Source: an uncultured euryarchaeote (GTDB lineage: Archaea > Thermoplasmatota > Poseidoniia > Poseidoniales > Thalassarchaeaceae). Taken from it: 5,587 nucleotides of DNA. A program made the translations under genes and the position numbers. The stretch covers positions 1 to 5,587 of the forward strand of contig CALCEF010000357.1 in NCBI GenBank assembly GCA_937901365.1, in the 5' to 3' direction. Under the pieces are notes generated by a model. It did no database searches. It saw only the letters and a list, made by a program, of their open reading frames with translations, and was not told where the DNA came from. Shown in pieces: positions 1-5,587 of this stretch. Numbering within the stretch: the stretch's first letter is position 1; every line of letters starts with the position of its first letter.

Positions 1-2409
1 AATCGTGTGCCCAACTTCACCTCCCCTGTCGTCATCTGCGAGATTACGTTGAGCAATCAAGCACCGTTGATTATCTGGGACACGCCATTGGATGAGGATG
101 TCTTTGGCAGTGGTGCAATCGTCGATTTCAATGCCTCGGATACCTGGGATTTGGATGATGACCCCATCTCGTTTACATGGACCAGCAATCTGGATGGCGT
201 ATTCAGTACGCTTGATTTGTTTTCAGTCAATGATGGCAACGGATTGGTTCTTTCAGATGGACTCCACACAATCACTCTTGAAGCCTGTGACAATCAGGGA
301 AATTGTGCCAATCAGAGCCGCGAAATCGAGTTGCGGAACCTCCCTCCTGTCATTGACATAATCACCGACCCCGGGGTCGATTTGGACGGCGCACTGCGGC
401 TTTTCAGAACAGCACCACTCCACATCAATATGACAGGGACCACAGATCCAGAAGGTGATACAATTCTGTGTGGAATCGACGTGTCTTACCGTTCCGATGA
501 CGGAGCGCTCGAACCCTGTGCAATGGAATGGAACACGACATTCCTTGACGCTGCAGAATCGATGACATCTTTCACCTATACGATTACCGTGACCGATGGA
601 GTGAACACTCCGGTGGACCTCATCTACCAAATTGAATTGGTCAACGAGTTACCGCACCCAGTGTTCACGGTCACCAGATTGGGCAATACATCCGCATATA
701 CTGTTCAACTTGACGCCTTCGGCTCCTTTGACCCAGAAGGCGACCCCATTATCTATCGCTGGTCAAGCAATTTGCTCGGCATCATATACGATGACGGGGA
801 TGGAGTTTGGACAGGTCGGCTTCCGGCGGGAACCCACGAAATCACCTTGTCATTGAGCGATGATCGTGTTGAGCATCTCGATGTTTGGTCAACACTGACA
901 CAAACGGTGGTCGTGGAGAATACCCCTTCCACAGCGATGATTTCCAGCCACACCGATTTCGCGACCGATTCCAGCATCCTTCACAACTTCGAATCTGAAG
1001 GTAGTGGAGATTGGGATTTGTCCTGTTCAGGTTTCAGTGATGATTGGGTCGCTTCACACATCTGTGAGGATGGCCCTATTGTCAACATAGACAATGTTGC
1101 AGTCCGTTGGGATTCAAGTCTAATCAACGGCGCACTGGGAACCGATTGGTCGTTATCTACACGCTTGCCGGCAGGTCAGCAAACCGTTTCATTCACAGTC
1201 GATGATGGTGTCAACCCTCCTTCAATTTCTAGCATTGAGGTCGAAGTCTCTGAAAGTGCACCAGTTCTTGTGCTAACCAGTCCAGTTCCAGGCATTGAAG
1301 TGCGAAGCGACGGCCCAGTACTGTTTGATTTCAGAAGTTCATTTGATGCCGATGGAGATGACTTCTGGGTCAATATCTCTAGTGATTTGATGGAAGATCC
1401 AATCGTCGTCAATGGGACTACCGATTATTGGTACAATGACAATTTACCATTCGGCATCCACAATCTGACATTTACGTTGACCGATTCAACAGGCCTTACC
1501 AGAATCCACAATCAAATATTGCACGTTAACCCCACAGCGCCTCATGCGATCATTTCCTCACTTGATGAGGGCATGTACATCACTCCGGGTGACACCATTA
1601 TTTTCGATGGCTCTCAGTCATGGGATGCAGATGATGACATCATCCAATACATCTGGCATCATGTAACGTCATCCGGTTCTATTGAGGTGGAAAATGACAT
1701 GAATTTCACAGCATGGTTCCCACCAGGACAATACACTTTCACTCTTACAGTACGCGATTCAAGAGGTGTCATGGATATCGCATGGGTCAACATCACCGTT
1801 GGAACATCAAACCCAGTTTTATCACAATTGGAAGTTGATATCGACAAACTCGAATCCGATGTCAAGAACACCATGGTTGTCAATGTCCTCTTGCAGGATG
1901 CGGATGGAACCACTCAGATGGATGGCAGCGTACAGGGCCGTCTCGCCTTCGGATCGACCACCCTCGATTTCACGATGCATGATGACGGTGCTGGCAATGA
2001 CGAGGTCGCAAATGATGGCATCTACACCGCGACCGTCACCGCCAAACCCAGTGCGGAGCAATGGGCAACAATCGAAGTTTGGGCTTTAGATGATGATATG
2101 TCATCCAACGTAGTGAAAGAGCAATTGTCCATTCACGAAGCATCCGGAATCTCCGGCGTGTTTGGTTTGTTAGGCTCCACAGGTGTGACCACCTTCCTCG
2201 CAGCCATCCTCATCCTTGGCCTCATCGGGGGTCTCTATGTTCTTCGAAGTAAGCGACAATTGGCAGCTGATCTTGAGTTGATTGAATCATGGGGCGGTGG
2301 TATTGGTGCTGGGCAAGGATTCGAATTGGGAGAGGAGGACACCCCACCGCAATTACCGGATATGACTGCAGAAGCCCCACCCGCGATGAGTGATTTCGAG
2401 GATGCCTAG
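1..2409 (+). CDS. PKD-domain surface protein with C-terminal membrane anchor (5' partial)
   Basis: The frame is open to the left edge, and the first in-frame GTG (base 7) is followed by no signal peptide, so the true start lies outside the window. Residues are numbered from that GTG. About six PKD/Ig-like domains follow one another (roughly 18-110, 111-212, 214-305, 308-415, 418-508, 510-599). They share motifs such as SFDPEGDPIIYRW, SWDADDDIIQYIW and LPAGTHEITLSLSDD. A different beta-rich domain (about 602-709) with the Asp-rich loop HDDGAGNDEVANDGIY precedes a hydrophobic helix (about 720-746), the stop-transfer RSKR and a 50-residue acidic, Pro-rich tail. The protein is therefore outside the cell with its C-terminus in the cytoplasm. 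Eleven N-x-S/T sequons and Cys pairs (C94/C100, C155/C171, C340/C353) fit an exported glycoprotein. PKD domains are known in adhesion and cell-envelope proteins; the exact role here is unknown. Its stop overlaps the stop of the convergent glycosyltransferase. Confidence 0.88.
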   Translation, partial: NRVPNFTSPVVICEITLSNQAPLIIWDTPLDEDVFGSGAIVDFNASDTWDLDDDPISFTWTSNLDGVFSTLDLFSVNDGNGLVLSDGLHTITLEACDNQGNCANQSREIELRNLPPVIDIITDPGVDLDGALRLFRTAPLHINMTGTTDPEGDTILCGIDVSYRSDDGALEPCAMEWNTTFLDAAESMTSFTYTITVTDGVNTPVDLIYQIELVNELPHPVFTVTRLGNTSAYTVQLDAFGSFDPEGDPIIYRWSSNLLGIIYDDGDGVWTGRLPAGTHEITLSLSDDRVEHLDVWSTLTQTVVVENTPSTAMISSHTDFATDSSILHNFESEGSGDWDLSCSGFSDDWVASHICEDGPIVNIDNVAVRWDSSLINGALGTDWSLSTRLPAGQQTVSFTVDDGVNPPSISSIEVEVSESAPVLVLTSPVPGIEVRSDGPVLFDFRSSFDADGDDFWVNISSDLMEDPIVVNGTTDYWYNDNLPFGIHNLTFTLTDSTGLTRIHNQILHVNPTAPHAIISSLDEGMYITPGDTIIFDGSQSWDADDDIIQYIWHHVTSSGSIEVENDMNFTAWFPPGQYTFTLTVRDSRGVMDIAWVNITVGTSNPVLSQLEVDIDKLESDVKNTMVVNVLLQDADGTTQMDGSVQGRLAFGSTTLDFTMHDDGAGNDEVANDGIYTATVTAKPSAEQWATIEVWALDDDMSSNVVKEQLSIHEASGISGVFGLLGSTGVTTFLAAILILGLIGGLYVLRSKRQLAADLELIESWGGGIGAGQGFELGEEDTPPQLPDMTAEAPPAMSDFEDA
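2164..2244 (+). other. Single C-terminal transmembrane helix of the PKD protein
   Basis: This segment encodes roughly residues 720-746, a Gly/Leu/Ile/Ala/Val-rich stretch without charges (TTFLAAILILGLIGGLYVL is its core). Basic residues R747, K749 and R750 follow directly, and the tail after them is acidic (EEDTPP, SDFEDA). By the positive-inside rule the repeats face outward and the last 50 residues lie in the cytoplasm. It is the only hydrophobic membrane-length segment in the visible protein. Confidence 0.85.
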
Positions 2410-3725
2410 TCCTTCGATGCGTAATATTCAGCGTATCGTTCAGCATTCAATGCGTATGTGTACTCGTCAAGGACTCGCCTGCGCCCATTCGCGGCCATCA
2501 CACTTCTTCGCTCCGGGTCGCTGAGAAGCTCATTGATGGCTGCGGACAACGTTTCAGGTTGATTGATGTCAAACAAACCACCAACCGTATCATCGACCAT
2601 TTCTGGAAGTGGTCCATCATTTACGGTGACGACTGGCGTCCCACTCGCCATCGCTTCGAGCGGGATTAGGCCTTGACCTTCGTAGTATGAAGGATATGCG
2701 ACCAAATCTGCACTCCGGAACAATTGTGCCAATTGTTCGAATGGTAAACTGGGTTCGATTGTAACCGAATTCGCAACACCCAATCGCTTTGCTTGCCGTT
2801 CCAATGTTCGCTTCATGTGCCCACGGCCGACGATTACAAGTTGAGCTTCAGGGTAGTTCTCAAGAACGCCGGGCATGGCTTTGAGCAGAGTTCTGTACCC
2901 CTTGCGAGCAACCAAACGACCAACCGCCAAAATCAGCGGTGTCTCAGTATTAGGTGAACCTTCCAATGCATTTTCGTCGGGCTCACCATAGCGCTTGCGC
3001 ATTTCTTCGTGTGCGAGCATCGTATCTTCGTGATCACAATCGAGTGGTACGAACATGTTGGTGTCTACACCCCATCGAACAACTTCACACCGCCAGTTTT
3101 CTGGGGGGTCATATCTCGCTTGGAAGTCGGCTTTTGTCGCTTCGGAGTTGGCCACACATAGCGTCGATGCACGCACCGCTGCTCGTTCGTATTTTGCGTA
3201 GTGTTTCGCAGTCAATAGGATGGCGAGGTCGTTGGGGTTTTTCCAAACCGCAGATTCACCGTGTTTCGCAGCGCGAGTCATTCCATCGCGCTCCCCCAAC
3301 CAAGAACCATGCAAACTAGTGATGACCGGCCCTACTTTTTCACGGACATCTCTGTATTGCTTTTCCTTCCACGAAATCATGGGTGCGTGTACGTGTACTG
3401 CATCGAATGGATCCTTGCGGTGGATGCGCAACAATTCTCGCAAAGCCCATTTTCCGTAGGATACGGTGAATGCCATCGGTAGAGGTGCCCATTTGACAGA
3501 GAGAACGGATACACCCTTCTGCTGTGGTATTCTTGTCGGATTTCTCTCGACACTTTTGTCTCGGCGTGTAATGACTGTCACACGATGTCCTTGCTTGACC
3601 AGTGCACCTGCAAGATGGAACACAGTAGAGCCCATTCCACCCCATCGGGGGGGGTATTCTCCAGACAACATCGCAATATGCAGGCCACACCCTCCAATGG
3701 GGCCTGTAAGGCCCCCATTTTTCAA
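2406..3725 (-). CDS. Glycosyltransferase family 4 (GT-B fold, group 1)
   Basis: This likely transfers a sugar from a nucleotide-sugar donor onto a lipid-linked or surface glycan on the cytoplasmic side; donor and acceptor cannot be read from sequence. Counted from the TTG at 3725 (439 aa), the N-terminal Rossmann half starts with LHIAMLSGEYPPRWGGMGS (residues 15-33), the glycine loop typical of this family. The C-terminal half has ILAVGRLVARKGYRTLL (265-281) with the R270/K275 diphosphate-binding pair, LVIVGRG (296-302), and the EX7E motif E349...E357 in YEGQGLIPLEAMASGTPVV. No signal peptide or membrane helix is present. Length is normal for GT4 enzymes. The start is uncertain: family members usually begin just before the first strand, which here is L15, a CTG codon at 3681-3683 with GGAGGG six bases upstream; the first ATG (3669-3671) would cut that strand. 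It is convergent with the PKD gene and divergent from the GT2 gene. Confidence 0.93.
   Translation of the reverse strand: MKNGGLTGPIGGCGLHIAMLSGEYPPRWGGMGSTVFHLAGALVKQGHRVTVITRRDKSVERNPTRIPQQKGVSVLSVKWAPLPMAFTVSYGKWALRELLRIHRKDPFDAVHVHAPMISWKEKQYRDVREKVGPVITSLHGSWLGERDGMTRAAKHGESAVWKNPNDLAILLTAKHYAKYERAAVRASTLCVANSEATKADFQARYDPPENWRCEVVRWGVDTNMFVPLDCDHEDTMLAHEEMRKRYGEPDENALEGSPNTETPLILAVGRLVARKGYRTLLKAMPGVLENYPEAQLVIVGRGHMKRTLERQAKRLGVANSVTIEPSLPFEQLAQLFRSADLVAYPSYYEGQGLIPLEAMASGTPVVTVNDGPLPEMVDDTVGGLFDINQPETLSAAINELLSDPERRSVMAANGRRRVLDEYTYALNAERYAEYYASKD
3690..3695 (-). promoter_or_regulatory. Possible Shine-Dalgarno site inside the annotated 5' end of the GT4 gene
   Basis: On the minus strand the sequence reads GGAGGG, then six bases, then CTG CAT ATT GCG ATG. 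GGAGG matches the anti-Shine-Dalgarno end of archaeal 16S rRNA. If functional, it would favour initiation at the CTG of 3681-3683 rather than the TTG at 3725, which lies upstream of it. It is 18 bases from the ATG at 3669-3671, which is too far for a normal site. It could also simply be Gly-Gly coding sequence. Confidence 0.4.
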
Positions 3726-3732
3726 TGAATCC

Positions 3733-3741
3733 GGTTTAAGT
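3733..3741. promoter_or_regulatory. Possible shared TATA-like element between divergent glycosyltransferase genes
   Basis: The 68-base intergenic region holds one AT-rich core, TTTAAG on the plus strand and CTTAAA on the minus strand. Its centre is about 56 bases from the ATG at 3794 and about 54 bases from the CTG at 3683. With the usual archaeal TATA-to-start distance of about 25 bases, transcripts in both directions would begin shortly before the GGAGGG sites at 3777 and 3695. The match to an archaeal TATA box is weak and no clear BRE is visible, so this is an inference. Confidence 0.25.
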
Positions 3742-3776
3742 CGGAAACGGTTGCATTCAAATTGACCATCTGGGTC

Positions 3777-3782
3777 GGAGGG
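3777..3782 (+). promoter_or_regulatory. Probable ribosome binding site of the GT2 gene
   Basis: GGAGGG lies 11 bases before the ATG at 3794, a slightly long but acceptable spacing. It supports this ATG as the start. An ATG at 3789 is out of frame. The same hexamer stands before the CTG of the divergent GT4 gene. Confidence 0.55.
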
Positions 3783-3793
3783 ACGGGGATGTC

Positions 3794-4540
3794 ATGGCAG
3801 ATACACTACCTGTTCACGTTACAGTTGTCATTCCAACACGGAATGAAGAGGCCGCTATTGTCGATACAATTCGATCCATTCCAAATGATGGATGGTGTGA
3901 AAAACTCGATTTTTTGATTGTAGATGGCAACTCATCGGATCGAACCCGAGAGTTGGCTGCGGAAGAAGGCGCATGGGTTGTCATGGAGCCTCGAAAGGGC
4001 TACGGTAGAGCCTATCGCACCGGATTTGCATTGGCTAAGGGTGACATTATTGTGACTCTCGATGCCGATTGCACCTACCCTGGAGAAGAGGTTCCGGGTC
4101 TGGTTCGAAAATTGGTTGAAGAGGATCTCAAATTCATCACTTGCGATCGCCTCCGACGTGCCGAAGAAGGTGCCATGTCTGGATTGCATGGATTCGGTAA
4201 CTGGGGCCTGTCAGTAACAGCTCGAATGCTATTCTGGTATGGAATTCATGACTCGCAGAGTGGAATGTGGGTTTTCTGGAAGGATATCATGGAGAATGAC
4301 AAGATGCGACCCACTCACGATGGTATGCCTCTATCGGAAGAAATGAAGATCAATGCTCGACGCGTTTTCGGCAAAAAGAAGGCGGTCGAAGTCAGCGTAC
4401 CATACCGCGTTCGTGTCGGTGATGCAGAGATCAACACCTGGGGAGATGGCTGGCTCAATTTCCGCTTCCTTTTCGCCAAGAGACTCGGAATCAACCGTAC
4501 CCGTTCAGAGTGGGGACCTGACGAAAACACTCAGGTTTGA
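3794..4540 (+). CDS. Glycosyltransferase family 2, dolichyl-phosphate sugar synthase-like
   Basis: A 248-residue GT-A enzyme resembling the DPM1 / archaeal AglJ type, which loads a sugar from a nucleotide donor onto dolichyl phosphate at the cytoplasmic membrane face. Visible motifs in order are VTVVIPTRNEEAAI (residues 9-22), FLIVDGNSSDRT (40-51), KGYGRAYRTGFALAKGD (68-84), the metal-binding DAD (90-92, in VTLDADCTYPG), the conserved acidic/serine motif HDSQSGMWVF (152-161), and VPYRVRVGDAEINTWGDGW (202-220), which corresponds to the Y-R-x-G signature near the end of polyprenyl-phosphate sugar synthases. There is no C-terminal membrane helix, so it is the soluble or peripheral type. The ATG start immediately precedes the first beta strand and has GGAGGG upstream. 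It is divergent from the GT4 gene, and the calcium-binding repeat gene follows on the same strand. The sugar (mannose, glucose or other) cannot be decided. Confidence 0.9.
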   Translation: MADTLPVHVTVVIPTRNEEAAIVDTIRSIPNDGWCEKLDFLIVDGNSSDRTRELAAEEGAWVVMEPRKGYGRAYRTGFALAKGDIIVTLDADCTYPGEEVPGLVRKLVEEDLKFITCDRLRRAEEGAMSGLHGFGNWGLSVTARMLFWYGIHDSQSGMWVFWKDIMENDKMRPTHDGMPLSEEMKINARRVFGKKKAVEVSVPYRVRVGDAEINTWGDGWLNFRFLFAKRLGINRTRSEWGPDENTQV

Positions 4541-4558
4541 TTGAAACCCTTTGCTTTT
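4534..4558 (+). terminator. Weak terminator-like hairpin plus T-rich tract after the GT2 gene
   Basis: GGTTT (4534-4538) and AAACC (4544-4548) can form a 5-bp stem around the GT2 stop codon, followed by the T-rich CTTTGCTTTT (4549-4558). Archaeal termination mainly needs T-rich stretches, so this could end or attenuate the GT2 transcript. The stem is short and the T tract is broken, so read-through into the next gene is equally likely. Confidence 0.25.
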
Positions 4559-4564
4559 GGAGGA
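4559..4564 (+). promoter_or_regulatory. Shine-Dalgarno-like GGAGGA upstream of the calcium-binding repeat gene
   Basis: GGAGGA lies seven bases before an in-frame TTG (4572) but 49 bases before the more natural ATG (4614). It is the only good ribosome site in front of the gene. Starting at the TTG would add 14 residues (MGQQPYVCGCLRHP) to an otherwise ordinary signal peptide. It is the main argument against the ATG start. Confidence 0.4.
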
Positions 4565-4594
4565 TTTTGCGTTGGGGCAACAGCCTTACGTGTG

Positions 4595-4613
4595 CGGGTG
4601 CCTCCGGCACCCG
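4595..4613 (+). promoter_or_regulatory. Perfect 8-bp hairpin directly in front of the ATG at 4614
   Basis: CGGGTGCC (4595-4602), loop TCC, GGCACCCG (4606-4613) form an uninterrupted, GC-rich 8-bp stem ending at the base before the ATG. No T tract follows, so it is not an intrinsic terminator. If translation begins at 4614 it would fold in the leader against the start codon; if translation begins at the TTG of 4572 it lies in coding sequence. Any regulatory role is inferred only from its position. Confidence 0.35.
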
Positions 4614-4703
4614 ATGGACACCCATGGTTCGAATCTGAAGCGCGTCCTCGCCGCAGCGGTAATCTTCAGCATGCTGCTTTCCTGTCTCCCATCCGTTTCA
4701 GCA
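4614..4703 (+). other. Sec signal peptide of the calcium-binding repeat protein
   Basis: This encodes residues 1-30: a short polar start, LKR, about 17 hydrophobic residues and the SVSA cleavage context followed by acidic DDD. The n-region has normal length when counted from this ATG, and would be 14 residues longer if translation starts at the TTG of 4572. Confidence 0.8.
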
Positions 4704-5587
4704 GATGATGACATGGCTTCAGCCAACGTTGCTGTGCCAGGAACCACCTATACCGAATGGGTCTGCGATGGAGATGGCTGTTCTCATGGCAACGACAAGC
4801 GAGATTATTGGAAGGTCGACGCCGTCAATGGTGACATTGTTGAAGTTACAGTTTCTGGTCAAATGAGCAATCCAGACAATGGAATTTGTACACTATTTGG
4901 TGCATTTACTGATGGATGGGAAGGTGACGTTCGCCTCAAGGACTCCGCTGGCAATGAACTCAGCCATTCAGGTTTTGACAGTGATGGGCCCACCTCGGTA
5001 TCACTCCAAACTCCAGCGAGTAGTACGGACAGTTTCTTTGTTGAAATTTCAGGTGATGATACCAATTGCAATGATGAGATTGAATACACAATCACTTTCA
5101 CTTTAGACGAATATGGTCGAGATACCGATTCAGATGGATTCCCAGATCGTGAGGATGATTGTGATGACACCCATGGAACTTCCACAGAAGACAAGTATGG
5201 TTGCCCCGACAATGACGGGGATGGGTGGTCAGATTCTGGGGATTTGTTCCCCGATGAGCCGTCTCAGCACGCTGACCAAGACCAAGACGGCTATGGCGAC
5301 AACCCAAACGGCGTGAATGGAGATCAGTGTGCCATCGCTTGGGGCGATTCATTTGAGGATCGCTACGGTTGCCCTGACCGCGACAATGATGGTTGGTCCG
5401 ACCCAGATTTCTGGGGCGAATGGGGGCCGGTTTGGACCACGGCTGATGGTGGCGACGCATTCTGGGAAGATGCGACTCAGTGGTCAGATTACGATGTAGA
5501 CGGTTACGGTGACAACTGGGCCGACCCTGAATGGAATGACTCCCATGAAGAGATGGGTGTCGGCCAATATGTGGAGAATGCTACCAC
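4614..5587 (+). CDS. Secreted protein with PPC-like domain and Asp-rich calcium-binding (TSP3-like) repeats (3' partial)
   Basis: The frame is open from 4545 to the right edge, giving 324 visible codons from the ATG at 4614. Residues 1-30 form a Sec signal peptide: basic n-region (LKR), hydrophobic core VLAAAVIFSMLLSCLPS, likely cleavage after VSA30. C24 in MLLSC could be a poor lipobox, but the later A-x-A-type site looks better. Residues about 45-164 form a beta-sandwich resembling the pre-peptidase C-terminal (PPC) domain (DYWKVDAVNGDIVEVTVSG, VRLKDSAGNEL, FFVEISGDD, EYTITFTL). From residue 170 Asp-rich repeats follow (DTDSDGFPD, YGCPDNDGDGWSD, DQDQDGYGDN, YGCPDRDNDGWSD), like thrombospondin type 3 calcium loops. 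The protein is expected on the cell surface or secreted; its anchor, if any, lies beyond the window. It starts 73 bases after the GT2 stop, or 31 bases if the TTG at 4572 is used. Function beyond calcium binding is not recognised. Confidence 0.85.
   Translation, partial: MDTHGSNLKRVLAAAVIFSMLLSCLPSVSADDDMASANVAVPGTTYTEWVCDGDGCSHGNDKRDYWKVDAVNGDIVEVTVSGQMSNPDNGICTLFGAFTDGWEGDVRLKDSAGNELSHSGFDSDGPTSVSLQTPASSTDSFFVEISGDDTNCNDEIEYTITFTLDEYGRDTDSDGFPDREDDCDDTHGTSTEDKYGCPDNDGDGWSDSGDLFPDEPSQHADQDQDGYGDNPNGVNGDQCAIAWGDSFEDRYGCPDRDNDGWSDPDFWGEWGPVWTTADGGDAFWEDATQWSDYDVDGYGDNWADPEWNDSHEEMGVGQYVENAT
5121..5540 (+). repeat. Asp-rich TSP3-like calcium-binding repeat region
   Basis: Two submotifs alternate: YGCPDxDxDGWSD (starting at bases 5196 and 5364, exactly 56 codons apart) and DxDxDGYGDN (one copy in each unit). 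A first loop, DTDSDGFPDREDDC, opens the region at 5121. The D-x-D-x-D-G-x-x-D spacing is the classic calcium-coordinating pattern of thrombospondin type 3 and related repeats. In the second unit the distance between the two submotifs is 15 residues longer than in the first, because of a Trp-rich insertion. The region probably continues beyond the window. Confidence 0.8.

Noticed and set aside
7..9. GTG at 7 as the true start of the PKD protein
   Set aside because: The frame is open upstream to the edge, no signal peptide follows, and the sequence begins at the end of a preceding beta-domain (VVICEITLSNQAP).
253..630. A 125-codon minus-strand reading frame within the PKD gene
   Set aside because: No recognisable motif, and it lies fully inside a frame with a coherent PKD repeat pattern.
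3340..3690. A 116-codon minus-strand frame overlapping the GT4 5' half in another frame
   Set aside because: Cys- and Arg-rich, without motifs; the GT4 frame keeps family motifs without interruption.
3466..3765. A 99-codon plus-strand frame covering the GT4 5' end and the divergent intergenic region
   Set aside because: It is antisense to the GT4 N-terminus and shows no domain, signal peptide or ribosome site.
4595..4613. The strong hairpin as an intrinsic terminator for the GT2 gene
   Set aside because: No T tract follows it (the next bases are ATGGACACC), and archaeal termination relies on T-rich sequence rather than GC hairpins.
5098..5460. A 120-codon minus-strand reading frame opposite the calcium-binding repeats
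   Set aside because: It is rich in His, Arg and Pro, as expected for the antisense of Asp/Gly/Trp codons, with no domain or signal. The plus-strand frame shows clear calcium-loop repeats.
5196..5531. The 168-base direct repeat as a possible CRISPR or mobile-element repeat
   Set aside because: Similarity is confined to codons of the YGCPDxDxDGWSD motif and is explained by tandem protein repeats; there are no constant-length spacers or terminal repeats.

Overview
The window looks like chromosomal DNA of a planktonic marine archaeon, most likely a Marine Group II / Poseidoniales-type euryarchaeote. This is inferred from gene style: a long PKD-repeat protein with one C-terminal membrane anchor, a secreted protein with Asp-rich calcium-binding (thrombospondin type 3-like) repeats, archaeal-looking lipid-linked-sugar glycosyltransferases, and very tight spacing. 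No rRNA or other taxonomic marker is present, so this remains an inference.

Layout. (1) Bases 1-2409, plus strand: the 3' part of a large surface protein. It has about six PKD/Ig-like beta-sandwich domains, one different membrane-proximal domain, one transmembrane helix and a short acidic cytoplasmic tail. Its start lies left of the window. (2) Bases 2406-3725, minus strand: a complete GT4-family (GT-B fold) glycosyltransferase, convergent with gene 1; the two stop codons overlap inside one CTAG palindrome. (3) A 68-base divergent intergenic region (3726-3793). (4) Bases 3794-4540, plus strand: a soluble GT2 (GT-A fold) glycosyltransferase resembling dolichyl-phosphate mannose/glucose synthases. 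(5) From about 4614 (possibly 4572) to the right edge, plus strand: the 5' part of a secreted protein with a signal peptide, a PPC-like beta-sandwich and Asp-rich calcium-binding repeats.

How they may work together: the two glycosyltransferases fit assembly of a lipid-linked or surface glycan, and the flanking secreted or anchored proteins are possible acceptors. The anchored protein carries eleven N-x-S/T sequons in the visible part. This is a guilt-by-association hypothesis; no oligosaccharyltransferase is visible here.

I found no RNA gene, CRISPR array, insertion sequence or attachment site. I see no clear new biological system. The points most worth checking are the start-codon and ribosome-site puzzles of genes 2 and 5, an 8-base C tract near the start of the GT4 gene, the overlapping stop codons, and a tryptophan-rich insertion in the calcium-binding repeat region.
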